Assembly (NCBI RefSeq): GCF_016807185.1
Contig: NZ_JAEVYN010000002.1
Location: forward strand, 738,528 to 802,527
Direction of reading: 5' to 3'
From: Leptolyngbya sp. Cla-17
GTDB taxonomy: Bacteria > Cyanobacteriota > Cyanobacteriia > Leptolyngbyales > Leptolyngbyaceae
Length of the DNA stretch: 64,000 nt
The position numbers and the translations under genes are program-made. Under the pieces are notes generated by a model that was not told where the DNA came from, did no database searches, and saw nothing but the letters and a program-made list of their open reading frames with translations. Of the stretch, positions 1 to 7,778 are shown one piece after another. The stretch's first letter is position 1; each line of letters opens with the position of its first letter.

Positions 1-976
1 TAATCCAAATTCCTTCGAGCATGGTTTCAACCACCTGACGGTAGCGCTCCTCGCTCTTACGTCGCGCTGCTTCAGCTTGCTTCAATGCGGTGATATCTCG
101 ACCAACCGATTGCAACTCAACCAAGTGCCCCTGGTCGTTAAAAATTCCCTCGTTGAGCCATTGCGTCCAGCCCACCTGATCATTCGCACGGCGATCGCGA
201 TTTTCTGCGAAAAACCTGGGGTTGTGAGGTGTGAGGGCAGCAATCTTTTGGAGAATGGTGGGTAATTCATCGGCATGGGCAAAATCACACCATTTTTGTC
301 CAGTTACCTGTTCTAACGGATAACCCAAGGCGTCGCACATGGCATCATTGGCAAAGGTGATGGTGGTATCGGGCAGCGATCGCAAAATAAAGTCGCTTTG
401 GGCTTGCACCACCTGCCGATAGCGGTGTTCACTGGCAGACAACGCCTGTTCAACTTGTTGTCGTTTAGCCTCGCTACGGACGCGCTCCGTAATATCTTGA
501 AAGGCGGCGATCGCGTATTCAACCTGTCCGCGATCGTCAAGAATCGGGGTTGCCCACACCTCTAGCGGCACTACTTGATCCGCACGATGAATTTCCAAAT
601 CGTCCACTTGGGCTGCTTTCCCAGCGAGTGCCAGAGTGGTGGGTAGCTCCTCAATGGGATAAAGCAGTTGGCTGGAGGTGCGATAGACCTGAAAGGTTTC
701 AGGCCGTAGATTGGCTTGGGCTTCAGAATGGCGATCGATGCCCAGCAGCTCTTGCCCAATATGGTTAATGTAGGCTAACTGCCCAGTAGATTCATAGACT
801 GCAATGCCAATCGGAGTTGCATCCAAAAACTGTGTGAGACGGCTTTTATGCTTTAGTAAAACTTCACGCTGCTTGACCTTTGCCAGCAATGCCTCCACTA
901 ATTGCTTCACCGTCTCTGGCGTAGAATTCCAATCTTCTGGAGCAATGTCTGCAATCGATAAAGGCTCGTTTTCCAT
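1..976 (-). CDS. multi-PAS sensor protein, partial (C-terminus beyond window)
   Basis: Read on the minus strand from an ATG at 976, the frame stays open to the left edge (about 325 codons). The start reads MENEPLSIADIAPEDW. A short coiled segment leads into a first PAS domain (LDATPIGIAVYESTG, about residues 50-150), which ends in the PAC-type signature FQDITERV. A second PAS follows (YRQVVQAQSDFILRSLPD) with its PAC end SVGRDITALKQAEAARRK, and a third begins at the edge (YRQVVETMLEGIWI). These are cytoplasmic ligand- or redox-sensing modules. The output domain, usually a histidine kinase or GGDEF, lies outside the window, so the activity is unknown. No transmembrane segment is visible in the part seen. 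Confidence 0.85.
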   Translation of the reverse strand, partial: MENEPLSIADIAPEDWNSTPETVKQLVEALLAKVKQREVLLKHKSRLTQFLDATPIGIAVYESTGQLAYINHIGQELLGIDRHSEAQANLRPETFQVYRTSSQLLYPIEELPTTLALAGKAAQVDDLEIHRADQVVPLEVWATPILDDRGQVEYAIAAFQDITERVRSEAKRQQVEQALSASEHRYRQVVQAQSDFILRSLPDTTITFANDAMCDALGYPLEQVTGQKWCDFAHADELPTILQKIAALTPHNPRFFAENRDRRANDQVGWTQWLNEGIFNDQGHLVELQSVGRDITALKQAEAARRKSEERYRQVVETMLEGIWI

Positions 977-1056
977 AATCGATATATTGGCAAGCCATGA
1001 CAGTTTCTCTAGGGTGCCCCATTGTCTGATGCAATCCCTGACACATTTTGTGTGTT

Positions 1057-1536
1057 TCAGAGGATATCGTCAGAAGAGATTTCGGGCGCTGGAGATGCGA
1101 CAGGCACGGTGGGCGCAGGAGCGACTTCTTCGGGAGCGGGCGATATTAATGCTATGGGTTGGGAGGCTGGCGTTTCGGTATCGATGCCCAGTTGCCCTTT
1201 GGCTGCTGCCAGTGCTGCTGCCAAGCTCGTTTGTCCCACTGTTAGTAACGATTGCCCTGTTTTACCTAACAGATCGCTGCTGCCTGCTTCTGCGGGATCT
1301 TGGGCACTTGTTTGCATCGTCTCTATCCAGGTGCGAGTTTTTTGACCCGTTGCATAAGATGCCTTCCAAAACCAATCGCCTAACACGAGAACCAGACACA
1401 CGACCAGCCAGAGCACTAATCCCGTTTCTTTAATAATTGCCCAGGTCGTGCCCAGGGTTTGCTGATAGGTTGCAGCCGTTGACGGGTTAGAAATAAGCTG
1501 CCATAGCTTGCCCGCTTGAGTTTTAAGCCGATCCAT
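1057..1536 (-). CDS. hypothetical single-pass membrane protein
   Basis: The protein has 159 residues from the ATG at 1536, which is preceded by a good ribosome binding site (AAGGA about 7 bases upstream). A longer reading from 1566 has no such site. A hydrophobic segment around residues 35-60 (GLVLWLVVCLVLVLGDWFW) predicts one membrane span. The C-terminal half is Ala/Pro-rich and ends in acidic residues, probably disordered. I do not recognise the family. It runs head-to-head with tatC across about 110 bases, so the two promoters probably share that gap. Confidence 0.6.
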   Translation of the reverse strand: MDRLKTQAGKLWQLISNPSTAATYQQTLGTTWAIIKETGLVLWLVVCLVLVLGDWFWKASYATGQKTRTWIETMQTSAQDPAEAGSSDLLGKTGQSLLTVGQTSLAAALAAAKGQLGIDTETPASQPIALISPAPEEVAPAPTVPVASPAPEISSDDIL

Positions 1537-1647
1537 GCTGTTTTCCTTCTCAAAATTTCTACACACAATAGCACTTTTAAACCTACCGTCTCTCGGTCAA
1601 GATTGATGACTCACCTGGATACAATAAATGAACAGCTTTTTGCATAA

Positions 1648-2493
1648 GTGTTTCAGCCCATGACAGCGCCTTCAGACCTAGAAACCTTCAATCAGGATTT
1701 AGCCCAGGATGATGCAATCTCTGAGATTACCCATCAAGCTGATTTTGCTCATGACTCGGCAGATCTAGATGCAAATTTAGATGATGACCTGCCCGACGAA
1801 AAAGAGATGTCTTTGTTTGATCATTTAGAAGAACTGCGGCAGCGGATCTTTTATGCGCTAATTGCGGTGGGAGTCGGCGCGATCGCCTGCTTTGCTGGGG
1901 TTAAATATATTGTGCAACTGCTCGAAATTCCGGCGCAGGGTGTGAAATTTCTTCAGCTTGCCCCAGGGGAGTATTTTTTCGTTTCGATCAAAGTAGCGGG
2001 GTATTGCGGCATTTTGGTGGCAAGTCCAGTGATTTTGTATCAAATCGTGGCATTTGTTGTCCCCGGTCTGACTCGAAAAGAGAGGCGGCTGTTGGCTCCG
2101 ATTGTGTTTGGCTCCAGCATTTTGTTTGTGGCAGGATTGGCGTTTGCCTACGTTGCATTGATTCCCGCTGCGCTTAACTTCTTCATCACTTACGGCGCGG
2201 ATGTGGTGGAGCAAAGCTGGTCGATCGAAAAATATTTTGAATTTGTGCTGCTGCTGCTGTTTAGTACAGGATTGGCGTTTCAAGTGCCGATTATTCAAGC
2301 ATTGCTAGGCTTGCTGGGAATTGTCTCTTCGCAGCAAATGCTGTCGGGGTGGCGGTTTGTGTTGGTGGGTGCGGCAGTGATTGGCGCGGTGTTAACCCCT
2401 TCCACCGACCCACTCACACAGAGCTTACTCGGTGGAGCCATCACGGCGCTTTATTTTGGTGGAATTGGCATTGTTAAACTGTTGGGTAAATAG
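1648..2493 (+). CDS. tatC: Sec-independent (twin-arginine) translocase subunit TatC
   Basis: TatC is the polytopic receptor subunit of the Tat pathway, which moves folded proteins with twin-arginine signals across the thylakoid and plasma membranes. The core begins at the conserved MSLFDHLEELRQRI motif (about residue 54) and has six hydrophobic segments, including the loop VPGLTRKERR and the region ending AVLTPSTDPLTQ. At 281 residues it is a little longer than usual, because an acidic tail of about 50 residues precedes the core. The GTG at 1648 and the ATG at 1660 are both possible starts; neither has a clear ribosome binding site. No tatA/B gene lies beside it here. Confidence 0.95.
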   Translation: MFQPMTAPSDLETFNQDLAQDDAISEITHQADFAHDSADLDANLDDDLPDEKEMSLFDHLEELRQRIFYALIAVGVGAIACFAGVKYIVQLLEIPAQGVKFLQLAPGEYFFVSIKVAGYCGILVASPVILYQIVAFVVPGLTRKERRLLAPIVFGSSILFVAGLAFAYVALIPAALNFFITYGADVVEQSWSIEKYFEFVLLLLFSTGLAFQVPIIQALLGLLGIVSSQQMLSGWRFVLVGAAVIGAVLTPSTDPLTQSLLGGAITALYFGGIGIVKLLGK

Positions 2494-2589
2494 CGGAAAA
2501 AGAACGCAATGACGGCATACACCATCAATTTCAACCCGGTGATCGACCTGATGATGAACAGTAACCTATCGTGGCTGTGGCAATAAGCC

Positions 2590-3708
2590 CTATTTCCCGA
2601 ACGGTCTTGCTAAGGGTTCGCCAATGAAGATGCCTTGTCCGGGTTGGGCAACACTTTTCCAGTAGGCTTGCAGCAGGGTATTTCCTTGCAGGTAGTAGTG
2701 CATGGCGATCGCGGGGAAGGGAAACTTTTGAGGGAAATTGCACGGCTCCACCACAGTTCCATAGCTGCCCGTTGCGCCTGCTTCTAACCAGCGGAGACTG
2801 CTCATTTGAGAGCTGTTGGTTAAGGCACCGCCAAAGGATGTGAGATGGTCGGCGATCGCGCCGGGTCGAAATTGATTGGTTTCCAGTTTTTTCACCTGGA
2901 TTACACCTGTGAAATAAAACATCACATTTCGCTTGTTTTCCAAGGCATCACTCTTGATCACCACGCTATTAAATAACGGCGCGATCTGCTGGGTGACAAA
3001 TTGATAGCCGGGGGCACGGCGGTTGCGGGTTTTGTCGCTGGTGCTGAGCAGATAGGCGGTGCCCTTGGGATTGGTGCCATCGGCGGCAATGCCGCGATCA
3101 ATTAAGGCTTTTGCCTGTTCAAAATTGGTTGCCGCAATCGCCATAGTTGGGCGCATCCGAAAATCGGTGTAGGGCTTGGTACTGTCTTGATTAAAGTAAG
3201 GACTGGGCTGAGTTAGCTCGCAGCCCTTGGCACAAAATCGCTGATCATACCCAAAGGTGAGCGCCGCTGTAATGGACATGCAGCCAACTTGATAGGGTTC
3301 TGCCCAGGTTAAAGCAAACCCTTGAACTATTTCTGGAGTTTTGGCATCCACTGCTGCTTTGAGCGCTTTAAAGTCTTCCGGGGAGAGCGATCGCTGCTGA
3401 GGATTGAAAGACACTACGATCATGTTCTGGGCAGGAATGCCTCGTGCCTGCTGATAATATCGAGCAATCTCCACGCTCAGCGGATCTGCCTCATTCACAA
3501 TCACTGCTAACTCTTTGGCAAAGGGAGAAGAGGCTGTGGTGCGAAGTGGCATGAAGTCTGGAACCTTTCCACAGCTTTGCAAATTTAGGAACAACAGACC
3601 TGCCAGCAGCCAAGGAATTGAATCCTTGGGCGATCGCCGAAGAACACTTACGCTCATGCAAGTAAACACTGTCTTCCTAGCCATCCAGTTTTCCCAATTT
3701 AAACGCAT
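2590..3708 (-). CDS. TIGR03790-type lipoprotein of unknown function
   Basis: The protein has 372 residues from 3708, or 355 from the internal ATG at 3657 (MSVSVLRRSPKD), which gives a more normal lipoprotein signal. The signal is a hydrophobic stretch (WLLAGLLFLNLQSC) with a lipobox ending in Cys, so the protein is probably membrane-anchored on the periplasmic side. The mature part starts with a segment typical of the TIGR03790 family (VIVNEADPLSVEIARYYQQA, then RGIPAQNMIVV). Family function is unknown to my knowledge. It is convergent with tatC across about 95 bases. Confidence 0.7.
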   Translation of the reverse strand: MRLNWENWMARKTVFTCMSVSVLRRSPKDSIPWLLAGLLFLNLQSCGKVPDFMPLRTTASSPFAKELAVIVNEADPLSVEIARYYQQARGIPAQNMIVVSFNPQQRSLSPEDFKALKAAVDAKTPEIVQGFALTWAEPYQVGCMSITAALTFGYDQRFCAKGCELTQPSPYFNQDSTKPYTDFRMRPTMAIAATNFEQAKALIDRGIAADGTNPKGTAYLLSTSDKTRNRRAPGYQFVTQQIAPLFNSVVIKSDALENKRNVMFYFTGVIQVKKLETNQFRPGAIADHLTSFGGALTNSSQMSSLRWLEAGATGSYGTVVEPCNFPQKFPFPAIAMHYYLQGNTLLQAYWKSVAQPGQGIFIGEPLARPFGK

Positions 3709-3785
3709 TAAAAAGGCGTATTGCTACGCCCTAAAAACGATTACTTACTATGCAGCTAATTAATTCAGCTATCAATCAGAAAAGG

Positions 3786-4373
3786 CTAAACAGATCCTTC
3801 GGGACTGCCGATCGCGGTCGTAGAGTCTACCTGTTCACTAGCAAGCCGGCGCTTGCGGGCATAGAGTTGAATTGCCGCTACCATGCCAATCACCATGGCC
3901 GCAATAAGCCAGGTAGTCGCATCCAGGGGCAGACTATTTTTGAAGACTGCCAGCATGACGACGATGACAAAAAACACCGTAGGAATTTCATTAAACCAAC
4001 GAAACTGCTGCCCGGTCATTTTGCACTCGTTCGCCGCTAGCTTTTTCATAATCCGCTTGCAGTAGTGATGATAGCCAACCAGCAGCAGCACAAAAAACAA
4101 CTTGATGTGCATCCACGGCTCTTTCATCACGTCTGGTTCAGTGGTGACTAGCCCAATCGCCATGGCGATCGTCAGCAGCATTGCCGGAGTCATGATGATG
4201 CTATACAGCCGCTTTTCCATCACCTGATATTGGGTTGTTAAAATGCCGCGCGCTGGTTCCGGCTGCTCATAGGCTTCTGCGTGATACACAAATAGCCGAG
4301 GCAAATAAAACATGCCTGCAAACCAGCAAACAATGCCAACGATGTGAAATGCTTTGAACCAAAAATATGCCAT
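3786..4373 (-). CDS. hemJ: protoporphyrinogen IX oxidase, HemJ type
   Basis: HemJ oxidises protoporphyrinogen IX to protoporphyrin IX, the last step shared by heme and chlorophyll synthesis, and most cyanobacteria use this form. The 195-residue protein starts MAYFWFKAFHIVGIVCWFAGMF; the His and the following FYLPRLFVYHAEA carry the conserved heme-coordinating and catalytic region. Four or so membrane segments follow (MTPAMLLTIAMAIGLV; WMHIKLFFVLLLVGYHHY; FFVIVVMLAVF; WLIAAMVIGMVAAI). Length and motif order fit the family. The C-terminal 20 residues are polar and variable. Confidence 0.9.
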   Translation of the reverse strand: MAYFWFKAFHIVGIVCWFAGMFYLPRLFVYHAEAYEQPEPARGILTTQYQVMEKRLYSIIMTPAMLLTIAMAIGLVTTEPDVMKEPWMHIKLFFVLLLVGYHHYCKRIMKKLAANECKMTGQQFRWFNEIPTVFFVIVVMLAVFKNSLPLDATTWLIAAMVIGMVAAIQLYARKRRLASEQVDSTTAIGSPEGSV

Positions 4374-4541
4374 CTTAAATCCTTTTTAGAACTTCAGATT
4401 GGGCGATCGTAGACTTAGGTCTGCCCATCAGTCAAAATCTAGATCCTCAATCTATCGCTTCTATGCAACCTTTTCTAGAATTTCAGATTTTGGATCGCAG
4501 AGTTGAAATTGCACATAATTTGAAATCAAATTCCACAATCC

Positions 4542-4763
4542 CTAAACTGGGTACTGAAACACCGAATCTAAGTAAACTTGTGCAGCTTGCTGAGATGACA
4601 AATTAGCACTCACACTGTTGCCCTCTTCATTATTTTGCAGCAAAAACAGAGACAAAGCCGCCGCAAATAGCCGATCCTGATCCCAATTGGCGTGGTTTTC
4701 CAAATAGCACGAGATCACTCCGTGCAACTCCTCAGGAATCTCCGCCAAAATACTTACAGTCAT
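4542..4763 (-). CDS. DUF2811-family small protein
   Basis: This is a 73-residue cytoplasmic protein starting MTVSILAEIPEELHGVISCY, with the sequence DQDRLFAAALSLFLLQNN in the middle. Both features match the cyanobacterial DUF2811 family, whose function is not known. The start at 4763 is the only sensible one. The gene lies just left of the DnaA-box cluster, separated by about 400 bases without other genes. Confidence 0.75.
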   Translation of the reverse strand: MTVSILAEIPEELHGVISCYLENHANWDQDRLFAAALSLFLLQNNEEGNSVSANLSSQQAAQVYLDSVFQYPV

Positions 4764-5323
4764 GTTTACGAAATCCTCATTGTGCTGAGTCAGGTGAAAT
4801 AGAAGAAGCGATAAACCTTACGTTGCACCCAAAAATATAGAAGAAACTGCTACAAAGCTCATAACCTGCAAAAGCTCACAAGTTGTTGCCGCCCTCTGGA
4901 TTGCCCAATGCCTAAAACCCAATCATTGACCCGTTTATCGGCAAAGCATCCATAAAGTAGTTCGCCTCATTGTGTATACCCTTAAACGAGTTGTCAATCG
5001 GATAGAAACCCCAGTCCCTAATTAAAGAAAAAAGCTCTTTACGAAAGAATCGGCATTTGAGCCTGATCCCCGTTACAGTTCTTCATGATTTTGCAGCTTG
5101 ATGAACTCAAGGTGCCTCTATGTTTCGATTGTTCACAAATAGCCCACAATCCCAGTGATACGGTTCCCCCTGTGGAAAACCTCATTTCCCCTGTGGAAAA
5201 CCTCAGGTTTGTCTGTGGAAAACTTGTGGAAAGCCTGTGGAATCGTTGAGGAAAACTATCGTGAACGATAAGAATTGCAAACAGTGAAAAAAAGTAGGGA
5301 AAATCCAAAAATTTCTGTACAAA
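4764..5323. other. 560-base gene-free gap with candidate oriC
   Basis: No convincing gene lies between the DUF2811 gene and the photolyase gene. The left part (4764-5040) is moderately AT-rich without recognisable motifs. The right part holds the cluster of TGTGGAAAA motifs at 5171-5244 described separately, followed by an AT-rich stretch (5264-5310). An 89-codon open frame on the minus strand (5039-5308) runs through the cluster, but its composition looks non-coding. Confidence 0.6.
5171..5244 (+). promoter_or_regulatory. cluster of five DnaA boxes, candidate origin of replication
   Basis: TGTGGAAAA (reverse complement TTTTCCACA, the box form reported for cyanobacterial DnaA) occurs exactly at 5171, 5192 and 5214. 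One-mismatch TGTGGAAAG follows at 5225 and the weaker TGTGGAATC at 5236. All five point the same way, and the steps are 21, 22, 11 and 11 bases, which places them on one face of the helix. Clusters of this kind define bacterial oriC. dnaN or dnaA, which often flank cyanobacterial origins, are not in the window, so this remains a candidate; a DnaA-regulated promoter region is the alternative. Confidence 0.55.
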
Positions 5324-6832
5324 CTAACTCTTCTCATGCCATTGTCTTGCCTGCTGCCGGATTTCTTCTAGTTCTGCCGCTGGCATTTTGTTGAGGTTTG
5401 CCAGGATGAAACTCATACGACCTTGAGATTTGAGTTTTTCGTGGTGGCGATCGAGAAAGTTCCAGTAAAAAAAGTTATACGGACAGGCATTTTCACCCAC
5501 ACGCGCCTTGGGGTTGTAGACGCACTTGCCGCAATAATCACTCATTTTATTGATGTAGTTGGCAGAGGCCGCATAGGGCTTGGATGCCAACATGCCGCCA
5601 TCGGCAAACAATCCCATCCCAATCACATTGGTTTGCATCACCCAGTCATAAGCATCAATAAAAGCGGAGTGGAACCAATCTTCAACCGCTTGAGGTGACA
5701 ACCCAGAAATTAGGCAAAAGTTGCTTAAAATCATCAGCCGTTGAATGTGATGGGCATAGCCGATCTGCTCGACTTGCTTTAGGGTCTGCTGCAAACAATT
5801 CATGTCCGTTTTGGCTGCATCCCAAAAAAACTCTGGCAGGGTATGGGTATGGTTAAACCAGTTTTTGGCAAAGTAGTCATCGCTGACGTGACGGTATAGC
5901 GCGTGCATGTATTCTCGCCAACCGCACACTTGCCGAATGAAGCCTTCAACGCTGTTGAGGCTGAGGTTGTTTTCATGAAAGGCTTTTTCAGCGGCACTAA
6001 CCAACTCGGCTGGATGAAGCAAGCCCGTGTTTAGATAGGGCGACAGGAGCGCGTGCCACATCGTTTCTTCGTCGGTCACCATGGCATCTTGGTACGGTCC
6101 AAAGTTGGGCAGCCGCGTTTGGATGAAATGATCAAGCACTTGCAGGGCTTGTTCGCGGGTGGTGCCCCAGCGAAAGGGTTTTGCATGACCATAGGTGGGA
6201 ACGGTGAGTTGCTCAACTTGCTGGATTACGGTTTGGGTAATTTCATCCGGTTCAAACCAAAGGGGCGGTGGCGTATGAAGGTTGCCTTTGGGCGGTTGAC
6301 GGTTTTCTTTGTCAAAGTTCCAGGTGCCACCAATAGGGCGATCGCCCTCCATCAAAATTTCAAAGCGACGACGACCTTCTCGGTAAAAGTCTTCCATTAC
6401 GAGGCGTTTGCGGTTTTTTGCCCATTGGTCAAAGTCACTTGTTTGCCACAGGAAGCGATTGTTAGGTATGAGGGTGATTTGACAAGGCAAATCGAGCGAT
6501 CGCAACAGGTTAGCGAAGGGGCGATCGCTCGGCTCCATCACTCGCAGTTCAGTGATCTGATACTCTGTCACCCATTCGCGTAGAGGTGCCTCAAAATCTT
6601 GAGCTAGTTCGTAATAACCCACCGACCAGCCATCTTGCTCTAACTCTTTGGCAAAGTGGCGCATTGCCGACCACACCAGCACCAGCTTTTGCTTGTGATA
6701 GGGGCGCTGCTGCACATACTGCAACGATTCGATCAAAATTACTGGAGTTTGCGCCTTTTGTTCCACACAACTCTTAAGCGCTGCTTGACCTGCCCACAGT
6801 TGATCGCCCAGTATCCAAATGCCGATAGTCAT
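5324..6832 (-). CDS. cryptochrome/photolyase of the iron-sulfur (FeS-BCP, PhrB/CryB-like) class
   Basis: This is a 502-residue flavoprotein of the photolyase-related family. It starts MTIGIWILGDQLWAGQ and has an N-terminal Rossmann-like antenna domain (to about residue 130), then a helical FAD domain. The C-terminal part carries the cysteines YCGKCVYNP and ENACPYN, with an earlier Cys in SNFCLISGLSP, as in the class that binds a [4Fe-4S] cluster. Members repair (6-4) photoproducts with blue light or act as photoreceptors; which applies here cannot be told from sequence. It is a single gene, transcribed towards the DnaA-box cluster. Confidence 0.88.
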   Translation of the reverse strand: MTIGIWILGDQLWAGQAALKSCVEQKAQTPVILIESLQYVQQRPYHKQKLVLVWSAMRHFAKELEQDGWSVGYYELAQDFEAPLREWVTEYQITELRVMEPSDRPFANLLRSLDLPCQITLIPNNRFLWQTSDFDQWAKNRKRLVMEDFYREGRRRFEILMEGDRPIGGTWNFDKENRQPPKGNLHTPPPLWFEPDEITQTVIQQVEQLTVPTYGHAKPFRWGTTREQALQVLDHFIQTRLPNFGPYQDAMVTDEETMWHALLSPYLNTGLLHPAELVSAAEKAFHENNLSLNSVEGFIRQVCGWREYMHALYRHVSDDYFAKNWFNHTHTLPEFFWDAAKTDMNCLQQTLKQVEQIGYAHHIQRLMILSNFCLISGLSPQAVEDWFHSAFIDAYDWVMQTNVIGMGLFADGGMLASKPYAASANYINKMSDYCGKCVYNPKARVGENACPYNFFYWNFLDRHHEKLKSQGRMSFILANLNKMPAAELEEIRQQARQWHEKS

Positions 6833-6948
6833 AAAGAAAAGATGAGGTGAGACATTGCAGTAATTGTAGAAGTAGATCCTGCAATGTATCGAGGTGCGAT
6901 CGCTGGGTCTGGTTCAGTTTTCTCGCGATCGATCCGGAGGTCATGTTC

Positions 6949-7770
6949 TAGACCTGTGGATAGCTCTAAACCAGCAAGCCAAATTCATAGCGATTGATGA
7001 ACAGTCCAATGACTACATCGTGCAACCAGATGGACTTAGAAAAGCAAATAGTTTTGCGAGCTAATCGCTTGATCCGAGTCCGTAAAGTCAAATGCTTACG
7101 CTCAATCGTCTGAGTATTGTGTTTACCAACGGTATGAAACGCTGGCTCCAGATGTCGCTCATAAGCACCCCAGCCGTCCGTATAGAACTGCATAATCCCA
7201 AATGGCTCCAACAATGACTTGAGTTCGAGAAAAGCCGTGTCTTGATGGTTCGACAAGACATATGCCAATACTTCGCCTGTTGCATGATCAATGGCGTGCC
7301 ACAACCAACGTTGCTGTTGCTTGGAGTGGACAAAACGACCCATCTCATCCACTTCTGCCTCTACATCCTCCCATTGGCACAGCTTGACGATGGTTTGAGT
7401 CGGTTCAAGCTGGGCTAGACGAGCTTCATTGACTGCTTTGAGATGTCGATCTTTTTTTTAACTCTTCAATCACCGTAGTCGGACTAATCTTCAACACTCG
7501 TGCAGTATCTCGGATGCCACTCCCGTTGACTGCCATATCAACAATCTGCTGTTTGACTTCGGGCAAGTAGCCTCGGTAAGCATAGTCTCGAATGAAGGTG
7601 CTGCGAGCGCATTCCGAATTACGACATTTATAACGTTGCTTGCTCTCCTCAGAGCGACCGTGCTTGACCACGTTATTGCTTCCACAATCAGGACAAAGAA
7701 CAGGTTCTAAAACCATGCTGTAAGTTCACGGGTAAACGCCTGTCTGTATTCTCGCATTTCCACAGGTCTA
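6949..7770 (-). mobile_element. IS1-family insertion sequence, copy 1 (822 bp)
   Basis: The element is bounded by perfect inverted ends TAGACCTGTGGA / TCCACAGGTCTA, extending to 15 bp with the flanking TTC/GAA. It carries two overlapping transposase frames. It looks identical to copy 2 at 25042-25863 but is in the opposite orientation. Its right edge is followed by GAAGACGA and then the group II intron. No 8-10 bp direct repeat flanks it, although IS1 normally makes one; the left flank ATGTTC and right flank GAAGACGA match copy 2 exactly. Confidence 0.85.
6966..7716 (-). CDS. IS1-family transposase (InsA + InsB by -1 frameshift)
   Basis: The upstream frame (7716-7426, 96 residues) has the InsA zinc-finger CPDCGSNNVVKHGRSEESKQ, later cysteines (KCRNSEC) and a helix-turn-helix (GIRDTARVLKISPTTVIEEL). 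The downstream frame contains the DDE domain (DEMGRFVHSKQQQRW; YTDGWGAYERHL; KHNTQTIERKHLTLRTRIKR) and stops at 6966. The frames join at a run of eight A residues on the coding strand (7452-7459), the usual IS1 site of programmed -1 slippage that yields the active InsAB' fusion. Both frames look intact, so the copy may be active. Confidence 0.85.
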
Positions 7771-7778
7771 GAAGACGA

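Noticed and set aside
804..1433. 209-codon open frame on the plus strand
   Set aside because: It lies opposite the PAS protein and the small membrane-protein gene, whose frames show clear domain or start signals; the composition is that of an antisense shadow.
5039..5308. 89-codon open frame on the minus strand across the DnaA-box cluster
   Set aside because: Its residues repeat because of the DnaA boxes (FSTGEMRFSTGG), it has no ribosome binding site and resembles no family I know.
6833..6948. Short frame created when IS1 and intron copy 1 are removed (minus strand, MVVFEHDLRIDREK...)
   Set aside because: It would be about 43 residues, would start at the junction itself and overlaps the photolyase promoter region; no independent support.
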